DNA from: Pseudobutyrivibrio sp.
GTDB lineage: Bacteria; Bacillota_A; Clostridia; Lachnospirales; Lachnospiraceae
Direction of reading: 5' to 3'
Assembly: GCA_024691465.1 (NCBI GenBank)
Contig: JAILNO010000087.1
Coordinates: 1 to 40,039 of the forward strand
DNA length: 40,039 nt
Part shown: in pieces, positions 26,792-34,237 of the stretch
How positions within the stretch are numbered: position 1 is the stretch's first letter
Layout of the letters: each line of letters begins with the position of its first letter
The notes under the pieces: model-generated
Databases searched by the model: none
Told to the model about the DNA's origin: nothing
The model's input: only the letters and a program-made list of their open reading frames with translations
Position numbers and translations under genes: made by a program

Positions 26792-29128
26792 TTAAATATA
26801 CTTTCGAAGAAGCTTACGCAACTCTTCTTCTTTGATTGGTTTCTCAATATAATCACTGAAGCCTAGATTCTCATACTCTTCCCTGGCGCCCACCACCGCA
26901 TTGGCAGTCTGCATAATAACAGGGGTATCCCTATTAGGATTGTCTGCTATAGAGTCCATAATAGACTTAAGTTCTAGTCCATCCATGCCAGGCATCAGAT
27001 GATCAATGAATATAATATCATATTTTATTTTTTTTATCTTCTCTAATGCATCTATTCCACTGATTGCTGTATCTACAGTGATATCCGTATTGCTAAGGAG
27101 CATGGTAAATACCCTTAGATTGATGGCCACATCGTCCACCACCAGAATCTTGCCAATTACATCGAATATCTCATTCCTGTCAGCCACTCTACGATCTCCA
27201 TTAGGTCCCATAGAGAATATACCACATGGCTCCACTGAGCGAATCTCCTGAGGAATAATTACAGTAAAAGTAGTGCCCTTGCCCACCTGGGATTCCACAT
27301 TGATCTTACCATTCATAAGCTCAATCAGCTGCTTGGTAATGGTAAGTCCCAGGCCTGTTCCCTCTATCTTACTAGTGGCTAATTCTCCCACTCGCTTAAA
27401 TGAATCGAATAGGTAAGGCATGCTATCCTCTGGAATACCTACGCCAGTATCACTGACGGTAATTATCATATATAGCTTGCCCTCTGAAATCTTACCCTCT
27501 ATATCAAGAGAAATCCTACCCTCAGGCGTATATTTTACGGAATTAGTAAGCAGATTAGTGATTATCTGTATGATGCGGTCCTTGTCACCCTTGAGCTTAG
27601 ATGGCAGCACATCGCTGACATTGACCTCGAAGGATAGTCGGCTGGCCTTGGCTCTAGGTCTGACCATGGAGTAGCAATCTCGCACCATGTCCATCAGATC
27701 ATATTCAGCCTCAACTATCTCTATCTTGCCTGCGTTGACTTTAGCGAGATCTAGCACCTCGTTGACTATACTAAGCAGATAATTGCCTGCACTATTGACA
27801 TCTCTAGCATACTCTAGGACATTATCCTCCTTGCTCTCCCTGAGTATCATCTTGTTCATACCAAGGATTGCATTGATAGGGGTGCGCATCTCATGTGACA
27901 TCCTGGTTAAGAATGCTGTGCTGGACTCCTGTGCCTTCACTGCTGCATACATATCTCGCTCCATGGTACGCACATCATTGAGAGCTCTCACATAGGACAT
28001 AATTATGAGGAAAAGTAACCCCGCTAAAATTATCTCTCTAGGAACAGTAGTAGGTTTATCATTATAGTTAACAATCTGAACCACACCTGCTATCATAGCT
28101 CCACCTATGCCAAACAGTTCTGGAAGGTAGGCCTTCACCCTGCCCATCACACTATCACATACAGTGGTGATTAGGAATAGCACCATTGTACAGATGATGC
28201 CCACGAATGCAAATGGAAGTATTACACTCAAATCTGTATTGTTGAAATACTGCATAAGATTGCCTAAGTAAGCTACGAATACATCCAGTACAGCCACCAC
28301 CAGATAGAAGAATCTATATCTGCCCTCCTGCAGTCTGTCGAAATACAGGGCCATAAGAGATGGAAGTATCATGAGGCTCACATAGGTCATATAAAATACC
28401 AGTGAGAAATTAGGATTCAGAAACTGCCTAATATTAGACTCCTGGAAAGACCATATAGCCGCACACATCACAGCCCAACCTGCGAAGAACAAAGGCAAAG
28501 TCTTATTATATGAAAGCTTAACCACCAAGCCGATGATAAAGGCTATAAAACCTAGCATCATAAGAAACACGGTCATAAGCAGAGCCCATCTCTCCTGCAA
28601 GATTAAGCTTTTTAATACTCCCAGCTGGGTGCCTATCTTGATATCATCCACTACGCCAGAATAATTATTGCTGCCCTCGTATTCTATTGTAAGAGTACGC
28701 CCCTCATCCTGGGGATATATAGGAATAAACATGAGAGCATTAGGACTGTTGCTTCCGAACAGTCTGGTATCTCTAGTGGAATAGGTGTATCTCAACTCGT
28801 CATCCACATAGGCATATATATCCTGCTTGGCAGAGTCAAAAGTTACGAATAATTCCTTGTCTGCAACCTTGGTAATCTCCTTCTTTATAACGAAGGAATT
28901 AGTGCCCTCTTCATCCTCATATACTCCAGGCACTTTAATACTTTCAACGCTTCCATCGGCATACACTCTCTGCCATCCAGTGTTGTATTCCTCCAGACTA
29001 AAATCTGTATAAGTGCGCTCATCCGGCAAAGAAGACTCACCCCAAACAAGCAGTCCAATCATGAATAAATACATAAGTATGGCTGCTAATATTACTATCT
29101 GATATATAAATTTGCTGTTTGTCTTCAT
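26792..29128 (-). CDS. Hybrid sensor histidine kinase with extracytoplasmic jelly-roll-like and 7TM sensor
   Basis: A 778-residue membrane sensor. One N-terminal helix (9-30) is followed by an extracytoplasmic domain (about 35-170) resembling the 7TMR-DISM extracellular type, then seven hydrophobic segments (about 180-385). The HisKA domain has F-L-T-R-M-S-H412-E-M-R-T-P, the phosphorylated His. The ATPase domain has the N box around T-N-L-L-T-N-S-V-K-Y, the G1 box D-T-G-V-G and the G2 box G-T-G-L-G-L. A C-terminal receiver has D665-D, acceptor D709 in F-I-D-H-L-M-P-G-M-D-G and K763. No HPt or DNA-binding domain is attached, so the phosphate must pass to a partner elsewhere. The only other gene in its direction is the 80-residue unknown. 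Confidence 0.93.
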   Translation of the reverse strand: MKTNSKFIYQIVILAAILMYLFMIGLLVWGESSLPDERTYTDFSLEEYNTGWQRVYADGSVESIKVPGVYEDEEGTNSFVIKKEITKVADKELFVTFDSAKQDIYAYVDDELRYTYSTRDTRLFGSNSPNALMFIPIYPQDEGRTLTIEYEGSNNYSGVVDDIKIGTQLGVLKSLILQERWALLMTVFLMMLGFIAFIIGLVVKLSYNKTLPLFFAGWAVMCAAIWSFQESNIRQFLNPNFSLVFYMTYVSLMILPSLMALYFDRLQEGRYRFFYLVVAVLDVFVAYLGNLMQYFNNTDLSVILPFAFVGIICTMVLFLITTVCDSVMGRVKAYLPELFGIGGAMIAGVVQIVNYNDKPTTVPREIILAGLLFLIIMSYVRALNDVRTMERDMYAAVKAQESSTAFLTRMSHEMRTPINAILGMNKMILRESKEDNVLEYARDVNSAGNYLLSIVNEVLDLAKVNAGKIEIVEAEYDLMDMVRDCYSMVRPRAKASRLSFEVNVSDVLPSKLKGDKDRIIQIITNLLTNSVKYTPEGRISLDIEGKISEGKLYMIITVSDTGVGIPEDSMPYLFDSFKRVGELATSKIEGTGLGLTITKQLIELMNGKINVESQVGKGTTFTVIIPQEIRSVEPCGIFSMGPNGDRRVADRNEIFDVIGKILVVDDVAINLRVFTMLLSNTDITVDTAISGIDALEKIKKIKYDIIFIDHLMPGMDGLELKSIMDSIADNPNRDTPVIMQTANAVVGAREEYENLGFSDYIEKPIKEEELRKLLRKYI

Positions 29129-29239
29129 TTTTCTTCCTCATTTCCCCTTTGAATAAGATAATTTTAATATTTAAAGTAGCCTAAAACAACTAATTACGAA
29201 AAACGTCACAGAATTTTAAATATTACAAGTTATATTAAA

Positions 29240-29248
29240 TGTTATACT
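29240..29248 (+). promoter_or_regulatory. Extended -10 promoter of the TPR gene
   Basis: TG-T-TATACT at 29240-29248, 37 bases upstream of the ATG chosen at 29286. No clear -35. Confidence 0.5.
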
Positions 29249-29285
29249 AATTATGGAAAGTTGTTGTGTAATTCAGGAGGTTCAC

Positions 29286-30233
29286 ATGGCTAGTTCAGAA
29301 CAAATCGCAAAAGAATACTATGATAAGGGTATGAGTCTAATACATGCCAACAGTATGGAGCTTGGAATTGACAATCTCAATATGGCTATCACTATATATG
29401 AAGAACTTAAGGACAGCACTCACTATATCCTATCTCTCAGGGGACTTGCTGTGGCTTACGGCATAATGGAGTATGATAGTAAGATGCTCTACAAATGCTT
29501 ATCAGCCTTTGATTATATAGATAAAAATGGCATCAAGGGTGCCAAGCACTTTTTCTATACCACCATTTGTAATCGCTACATGCTATTAGGTGATTACGAT
29601 AGTGCTATCAACTATGGCAGGATGGCTCTTCAGGATCTGGAGGACTATGGAACAGAGTTCGACAATCCTCCTTCCTCATATCTGGTAGCCTGCCTTAACC
29701 TGGCATATTCATACATACATCTGCGTAGATACGGTGATGCTGAGACATTCCTCAATCGTTCTAAGGAGATTGCCACTAAGAATGATCTTCATCAACATGA
29801 CTTAAGCCTATCTGTGCTATATGCAAGCTTGCATCATATGACAGGTGATGATCAGTATGTATACGATCACCTGGAGGATCTCGTCACTTTTATCAAGAGT
29901 ACTAATATCACTATCCAGGATTACATAGAGGATCTCAAGCTCTTAATTGAGACCTTCTGTAGCATGAAGGAGTTCGATCGCGCTGAGGCTGTAGCTCTTA
30001 GTCTGGACTCCACTGCCACCATCTCCAGTGACACCCACATGAAGCTGGAGGCTTCTAAATTATTCATGACTGTATACCAAAGCAGTGGTGATGTGGAGAA
30101 GTATCACAATGCCTGCGTTAGATTCGCCGAGGACACTATCGCTGTGGCCAATGCAGAGGCTTCTCAGCACCTTCTAGAGATGGACACCGCCATCGCATTG
30201 TCTATTGCAGACACTCCGGTAGAACTAATATAA
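29286..30233 (+). CDS. TPR-repeat protein, unknown function
   Basis: A 315-residue, all-helical cytoplasmic protein. Start taken at ATG 29286 with CAGGAGG just upstream; an ATG at 29253 lacks a ribosome site and falls at the expected transcript start. Tetratricopeptide-like helix pairs are visible around residues 4-40 (A-K-E-Y-Y-D-K-G-M-S-L-I), 90-118 (L-G-D-Y-D-S-A-I-N-Y-G-R-M-A-L), 128-160 (A-C-L-N-L-A-Y-S-Y-I-H-L-R-R-Y-G-D-A) and 205-235. It has the look of the TPR part of Rap-like or transcription-factor-linked sensors, but no DNA-binding or catalytic domain is present. It is divergent from the histidine kinase and 39 bases upstream of a secreted protein gene. Confidence 0.82.
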   Translation: MASSEQIAKEYYDKGMSLIHANSMELGIDNLNMAITIYEELKDSTHYILSLRGLAVAYGIMEYDSKMLYKCLSAFDYIDKNGIKGAKHFFYTTICNRYMLLGDYDSAINYGRMALQDLEDYGTEFDNPPSSYLVACLNLAYSYIHLRRYGDAETFLNRSKEIATKNDLHQHDLSLSVLYASLHHMTGDDQYVYDHLEDLVTFIKSTNITIQDYIEDLKLLIETFCSMKEFDRAEAVALSLDSTATISSDTHMKLEASKLFMTVYQSSGDVEKYHNACVRFAEDTIAVANAEASQHLLEMDTAIALSIADTPVELI

Positions 30234-30243
30234 TCTATCGATG

Positions 30244-30264
30244 GAGGTAATTGCCCTAGGGCAA
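30244..30264 (+). other. Ribosome site followed by perfect palindrome before the secreted-protein gene
   Basis: GGAGG (30244-30248) is separated from the ATG at 30273 by 24 bases. These include the perfect 14-base palindrome TTGCCCTAGGGCAA (30251-30264), which can fold as a 5-bp stem with a CTAG loop and bring the two sites into normal distance. Confidence 0.5.
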
Positions 30265-30272
30265 GCATTGTT

Positions 30273-31451
30273 ATGAAGAAAAGACTTGGAATTACTATAA
30301 TTATTATTTTTGCTTTAACTATATTCATAAAGGCTGAATTGGACTATAACCCTTCTGTTCGAGTGTTGGCCTCTGTCATCAATTTCTCAGAGTCCACTCT
30401 CAATAGTCCAGATTACCTGGCATACAATATCGATCTTAAGGATTTGTTTATCAACTATGCCAATGCAGATATCAGCTACTCTGGTAGCGCTTATATTAAG
30501 AAGGTTAAGGACTTCCCTTATTCTATCAGCGGAAGTATCAAGGGTCAGCGTTCTGTTGACCAGCAGAAGTTTTCCTGCAAATCCAATCTAAATGTACTTG
30601 TATTAAATGTAGGTGAATTGGACATCTATGCCCAGGATGACACCATCTACCTAGTTGCTCCTCTACTGGGTGATATCTCCTATGGTTTCGACACTGGAGA
30701 TAATCTCTTTTCCAAGGCTCCTACCTTAAATAGTGATATCAGTAGGGAATGGTTCCATAATAACAAGGCCAACATCCTTAATTTCGTCAGAAGTATAGAT
30801 ATTGAGAATACAGGTGAGACTTACACCGATGAGGACGGCACTCTCAGCTACGAATACGAGATTACCATCCCACAGGGTGAGGGTGATTTCATTTGGGAAC
30901 TGCTTTGCATGGATGCTCCTGATTATGATATTACCTGCTCTCTGTTCCTAGACAAGTGGAACCACACCAGGAAGATAGTCTTCGACCTGTCTCATGATAC
31001 TAAGGGTGCGTATCTTTCTATCTATGGAAAGCATCTAGGCACTATGGAGCTGTACGTACCTCTTCCCGATGATGAGTTAGTAGTTGCCACCATAAAAAGA
31101 GACGGCACCACTACCTACACTAATGCCTACACTGACAATATCACCTACTATGCTTCCAATGGAGATGAGTATGCTATAGATTACGGCATGCTGCTCAACT
31201 ATGTGGACAACGGAATCAAGGTAGAGGCGACTGATGTTACTGTTTCAAAGAATGATACCATGCTAGCGCAGGGATATATCAAGGGTAGGATTCGCACTGA
31301 AGAAGATATGGGTGACGTGTTTGAAAATGCTAATGCAGATCTATCAGATGTTACTGTAATAGATTGGGACACAATAAAAAATGACACCGCCTCTTTTATA
31401 GACGATGTCATATCTAAAGCACGTGAAAACGTGGACTTATTTAACTTCTAG
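30273..31451 (+). CDS. Secreted or membrane-anchored protein, unknown function
   Basis: A 392-residue protein that I do not recognise. The N-terminus M-K-K-R followed by a 16-residue hydrophobic stretch is a signal peptide or single anchor; there is no lipobox Cys. The rest is acidic, rich in Asp, Tyr, Thr and Ser, with many strand-like alternations (for example I-S-G-S-I-K-G-Q-R-S; Y-E-Y-E-I-T-I-P), suggesting an extracytoplasmic beta-rich fold, perhaps of the LolA or lipoprotein-carrier type; that is a guess. It follows the TPR gene by 39 bases and probably shares its transcript. Its 3' end overlaps the opposing ohrR-like gene by 4 bases. Confidence 0.78.
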   Translation: MKKRLGITIIIIFALTIFIKAELDYNPSVRVLASVINFSESTLNSPDYLAYNIDLKDLFINYANADISYSGSAYIKKVKDFPYSISGSIKGQRSVDQQKFSCKSNLNVLVLNVGELDIYAQDDTIYLVAPLLGDISYGFDTGDNLFSKAPTLNSDISREWFHNNKANILNFVRSIDIENTGETYTDEDGTLSYEYEITIPQGEGDFIWELLCMDAPDYDITCSLFLDKWNHTRKIVFDLSHDTKGAYLSIYGKHLGTMELYVPLPDDELVVATIKRDGTTTYTNAYTDNITYYASNGDEYAIDYGMLLNYVDNGIKVEATDVTVSKNDTMLAQGYIKGRIRTEEDMGDVFENANADLSDVTVIDWDTIKNDTASFIDDVISKARENVDLFNF

Positions 31452-31891
31452 CTCTCTGTTGGGAAGCTTCCCAATATCTTGTAGAGAAGTGTATAGAGCT
31501 GTTCGTACTCCTGTGGCGATAAATTAACGCACTTGCCCATCTTGCTAGGAACGAGACATGCCTCCTTCTTAAGCTCCTCTCCATCCTTAGTGAGAGTGAT
31601 AATAAGGTTGCGCTCATCATCCTTAGAGCGGCTGCGCTTAACATAACCCTTCTGCTCAAGCTTCTTAAGAACTGGTGTAAGTGTACCTGAATCCAAGAAC
31701 AGCTTGTCTCCTAGAGCCTTGACTGTTATCTCTTTCTCTTCCCACACTACCATCATAGTGATGTACTGAGTGTATGTAAGATCAATTGGATCGAGATATG
31801 GCTTATATCTCTTAACAATCTCCTTAGAGCATGCATATAGTGGGAAACATAATTGATTTGAAATTTTTAAGCAATCGAATTTATCGTCCAT
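31448..31891 (-). CDS. OhrR-type MarR-family peroxide-sensing repressor
   Basis: A 147-residue winged-helix regulator. It carries the OhrR fingerprint at the expected numbering: N-Q-L-C15-F-P-L-Y19, Y29 and Y40, the reactive Cys and the Tyr residues reported around it in Bacillus OhrR. K-A-L-G-D-K-L-F-L-D-S-G-T-L-T-P-V-L-K-K-L is the recognition region, and the wing follows with R-S-R-S-K-D-D-E-R. In this family oxidation of the N-terminal Cys by organic hydroperoxides releases DNA. It is the last gene of a thioredoxin reductase-thioredoxin-regulator unit, and operator-like boxes lie over that unit's promoter, so autoregulation is likely. Extra Cys residues C7, C21, C114 and C123 are present. 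Confidence 0.9.
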   Translation of the reverse strand: MDDKFDCLKISNQLCFPLYACSKEIVKRYKPYLDPIDLTYTQYITMMVVWEEKEITVKALGDKLFLDSGTLTPVLKKLEQKGYVKRSRSKDDERNLIITLTKDGEELKKEACLVPSKMGKCVNLSPQEYEQLYTLLYKILGSFPTES

Positions 31892-31907
31892 TTATACTCA
31901 CCTCAAA

Positions 31908-32219
31908 TTATAAGTTTTTAGATATGAACTCAGAAAGAGCTTCCTTAGGAGCGAATCCTACATTCATGTCTACCTTCTGTCCATCCTTTAAAACAACAAT
32001 TGCAGGGATGTTCATAATACCATACTCTCTAGCTAAGTCTGGATTCTCATCTGTATCAACGCTATAGAAATTAGCCTTGCCAGCAAGCTCCTCAGAAACC
32101 TCCTCAAGTACTGGAGCAAGCATCTTGCATGGGCCGCACCATGTAGCATTGAAATCTAAAACAGAAACACCTGTCTTATCCATATCCTTAAATTCGTTCT
32201 GATTAATTGTCTTTACCAT
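31908..32219 (-). CDS. trxA: Thioredoxin
   Basis: Disulfide reductase of the cytoplasm. Start taken at ATG 32219 (103 residues) with AAAGGAGA upstream; a start nine codons earlier would overlap this site. The active site is A-T-W27-C-G-P-C31-K, and the cis-Pro is in M-N-I-P-A-I-V. D-V/D-T-D-E-N-P-D-L-A is the usual middle helix. It sits 16 bases before the OhrR-type gene and 32 bases after its presumed reductase, so the three work as one operon. Confidence 0.96.
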   Translation of the reverse strand: MVKTINQNEFKDMDKTGVSVLDFNATWCGPCKMLAPVLEEVSEELAGKANFYSVDTDENPDLAREYGIMNIPAIVVLKDGQKVDMNVGFAPKEALSEFISKNL

Positions 32220-32251
32220 AGTATCTCTCCTTTCAAATATAATCAAGAAAA

Positions 32252-33124
32252 TTAGTTCTGAGCCTTCTTAAGCTCAGTTAAATATGAAACAGCTGAAAGC
32301 GCTGCTACATTGCCTTCTCCAGCAGCCTTAATGTACTGATATGGTGTGCCTGTAATATCACCACATGCATATAGGCCCTTGATATTAGTAGCCATAGAAC
32401 GGTCTACCTCGATATGATTGCCATCCATCTTAAGTCCAGGAACAAGCTGTGATGGTGCAATCTGCTGTCTAAGAATGAAGATTCCATCAGCTGAATAAGT
32501 ATCCTTGTCTGTCTTAAGTGTAGCATGTCCGTCAACCATTTCAATAGATTCTGGCTTAACTTCGCATGTAACCTGAATGTTACCACCTAAGCTTCCCTTG
32601 TAATCATACTGTGGGAGATAGTAAACAGTGTCAGCTCTCTCTGCAAGGAACTCAGCCTCTGGCTCGTCCTCTGCGCTGTAAGCTAAGATAATAGCTGACT
32701 TATTCTTATATAATGCTGCATCACATGTAGCACAGTAGCTAACTCCTCTACCGAGATTCTCCATCTCTCCAGGGAATGGCTTCATGGTAGTCATACCAGC
32801 TGCTACGATTACTGAAGATGCTTCGTAATCTCCATTATGGCACTGGATTGCGAAATACTGTCCCATTGAATATACTGCATTGACCTTGTCCTCAGTAACT
32901 TCCACACCCATGCTAGTAGCATGATCTAAGAATGCCTTAGCCATGTCTGCACCAGCCACATCAGGAAGACCTAAGTAATTCTGTATTGTATGAGCCTTAG
33001 CAACCTTATCAGATGAACCCTTGCTGCCAAGTAATAAGACTGATTTATTACGAACCTTAGCTGTAATAGCTGCTTCTAATCCAGCAGGTCCTGTACCAAT
33101 AACTGCAATGTCAAATCTTTCCAT
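32252..33124 (-). CDS. Thioredoxin reductase-like flavoprotein, probably pyridine-nucleotide independent (FFTR type)
   Basis: A 290-residue FAD-dependent disulfide reductase expected to reduce the neighbouring thioredoxin. The FAD motif is I-G10-T-G-P-A-G-L-E-A-A, the redox pair is Y-C131-A-T-C134-D, and A-C-G-D-I-T-G-T binds FAD near the C-terminus. The NAD(P)H-binding segment, normally G-G-G-x-S-A with a downstream H-R-R, instead reads L-A-Y-S-A-E-D-E (147-154), and the H-R-R position reads L-P-Q-Y-D. This loss matches the ferredoxin-dependent flavin thioredoxin reductases described from Clostridium, so the electron donor may be reduced ferredoxin. AGGAGG precedes the ATG. First gene of the redox operon. 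Confidence 0.85.
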   Translation of the reverse strand: MERFDIAVIGTGPAGLEAAITAKVRNKSVLLLGSKGSSDKVAKAHTIQNYLGLPDVAGADMAKAFLDHATSMGVEVTEDKVNAVYSMGQYFAIQCHNGDYEASSVIVAAGMTTMKPFPGEMENLGRGVSYCATCDAALYKNKSAIILAYSAEDEPEAEFLAERADTVYYLPQYDYKGSLGGNIQVTCEVKPESIEMVDGHATLKTDKDTYSADGIFILRQQIAPSQLVPGLKMDGNHIEVDRSMATNIKGLYACGDITGTPYQYIKAAGEGNVAALSAVSYLTELKKAQN

Positions 33125-33156
33125 TAAAAAACCTCCTGCCGTCGGGCTACAAATAT

Positions 33157-33196
33157 ATTGCGTACAATCTTTTAGGTTGATTTAATTGTACACAAT
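33157..33196. promoter_or_regulatory. Twin OhrR/MarR-type operator boxes
   Basis: ATTGCGTACAAT (33157-33168) and ATTGTACACAAT (33185-33196) are each near-palindromic (ATTGTnnACAAT) and are inverse copies of each other with one mismatch, centres 28 bases apart. They resemble the TACAATT/AATTGTA elements recalled for OhrR operators. The second covers the -10 box of the operon promoter. Confidence 0.7.
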
Positions 33197-33213
33197 CTAA
33201 TTGCCTTTGTCAA
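33185..33213 (-). promoter_or_regulatory. Promoter of the thioredoxin reductase-thioredoxin-ohrR operon
   Basis: Minus strand TTGACA (33208-33213, perfect), 17-base spacer, TACAAT (33185-33190), 60 bases before the first ATG. The leader contains the second operator box. Confidence 0.85.
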
Positions 33214-33223
33214 CACAGATTTT

Positions 33224-33256
33224 AAAAAAACTCCCAAGTCATATAGACCTGGGAGT
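33224..33256 (-). terminator. Intrinsic terminator of the flagellin gene
   Basis: On the minus strand an 11-bp stem (33246-33256 with 33230-33240, one G-U) with a TATAT loop is followed by seven T residues (33224-33230), 17 bases after the stop codon. Confidence 0.92.
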
Positions 33257-33273
33257 TAAAGTAAACTAGACCA

Positions 33274-34086
33274 TTACTGGAACATCTTATTGACGAGATT
33301 CTCTTCACTCTCCATCTGATTCTTAAGAGTCATATTCTGAGCAGCTCCTACGATTCCGCTAGACTTCATCCTAGTAACTGATTCATTGAAATCTGCATCT
33401 TCCTTAGCTGCCTGAGCGCTGGTAAGATTCTCAGCTGTGTTATTGTTAACATTGTAAGCTGCGCTGAGTCCATTAGTCTCAGCACCTATCTGACTACGCA
33501 TAGAGCTAACTGATGAATAAGTACTATCCAGCGCCTCGGTAGAAATGGAATCTGCACCTGCAGATACATCGAAATTCTCAAGGTCTGATACAGCTGACTT
33601 CGCATCAGCCTCTGTAATAGTAGCACTAGCTGTACCAGTGTAGATATTGATATCTCCTGTGGTACCATCTAACAAGTTCTTCTCATTATAGGTAGCCTGA
33701 TTGATAGTCTGATTAATTGTGGCTACTGATTGCTCATTAGCCTCCTGAAGAATGGCTCTATCACTATCTGAATATAAACCATTCATAGCTCTGACTGTGT
33801 TCTGTTCAATGTCCCCAAGGGAATCTGAAATATTAGATAAAGCTCCATCAGCAATGTTAGTAGCATCGATTCCGTATGAGATATTGTTGCTACCAGTCTT
33901 AAGTGACTTAGCTTCCTTCATAAGCTTCTCAGAGATTGAAAGTGCCACTGCATCATCTGCTGCTGTGTTAACCTTCTTACCTGTGCTAAGCTCCTTAGAA
34001 GCCTTCTTCTGCTGTTCCTCTGTCTGCTTCCTTTGATTAATTGTGTTCTGATATTGTGTCGCGGTTGAATTAGATTGAATCCTCAT
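33274..34086 (-). CDS. Divergent short flagellin
   Basis: A 270-residue flagellin-family filament protein. The N-terminal D0/D1 helices are clear: S-K-E-L-S-T-G-K-K-V-N-T-A-A-D-D-A-V-A-L-S-I-S-E-K-L, the family's L-S-S-G-x-R-I-N-x-A-A-D-D-A-A-G-L pattern, then I-Q-x-E-like helices and Y-N-E-K-N-L-L-D-G. The variable middle is very short (about 145-195). The C-terminal half starts normally with N-T-A-E-N-L-T-S-A but the D0 end is divergent: it finishes E-E-N-L-V-N-K-M-F-Q rather than the usual Q-x-V-L-x-L-L. The N-terminus also has an unusual Q/K-rich stretch (17-29). It is monocistronic, with its own sigma-A-like promoter and terminator and no other motility gene nearby. It may be a minor or specialised filament subunit. 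Confidence 0.88.
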   Translation of the reverse strand: MRIQSNSTATQYQNTINQRKQTEEQQKKASKELSTGKKVNTAADDAVALSISEKLMKEAKSLKTGSNNISYGIDATNIADGALSNISDSLGDIEQNTVRAMNGLYSDSDRAILQEANEQSVATINQTINQATYNEKNLLDGTTGDINIYTGTASATITEADAKSAVSDLENFDVSAGADSISTEALDSTYSSVSSMRSQIGAETNGLSAAYNVNNNTAENLTSAQAAKEDADFNESVTRMKSSGIVGAAQNMTLKNQMESEENLVNKMFQ

Positions 34087-34145
34087 AAATAACTCTCCTC
34101 AATCTCAACGTTACATAAAACAATAAATTCCTAATTTGTACCTGC

Positions 34146-34174
34146 ATTATAACACCTGATTTTGAAAAAGTCAT
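34146..34174 (-). promoter_or_regulatory. Flagellin gene promoter, sigma-A type with extended -10
   Basis: Minus strand ATGACT (34169-34174), 17-base spacer, TATAAT (34146-34151) preceded by TG-T. No TAAA-N15-GCCGATAA motif of a flagellar sigma-28 promoter is seen in the 151-base gap. Confidence 0.75.
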
Positions 34175-34177
34175 GTG

Positions 34178-34203
34178 AAAAAACTGTTAGTAGATTACCA
34201 GTT
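34178..34203 (-). terminator. Possible weak terminator of the Dlt-like operon
   Basis: On the minus strand AACTG (complement of 34199-34203) can pair with CAGTT (complement of 34182-34186), with two further A-T pairs inside, followed by six T residues (34178-34183). The stem is short. Confidence 0.45.
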
Positions 34204-34237
34204 AATTACATATGAGGATTCATCCCCCGAGAGCCCT

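Noticed and set aside
29253..29285. Upstream ATG of the TPR gene
   Set aside because: No ribosome site, and it lies within a few bases of the predicted transcription start; the ATG at 29286 follows AGGAGG.
34087..34237. Sigma-28 promoter for flagellin
   Set aside because: No TAAA/GCCGATAA-type pair at the right spacing; a better extended -10 sigma-A promoter is present.
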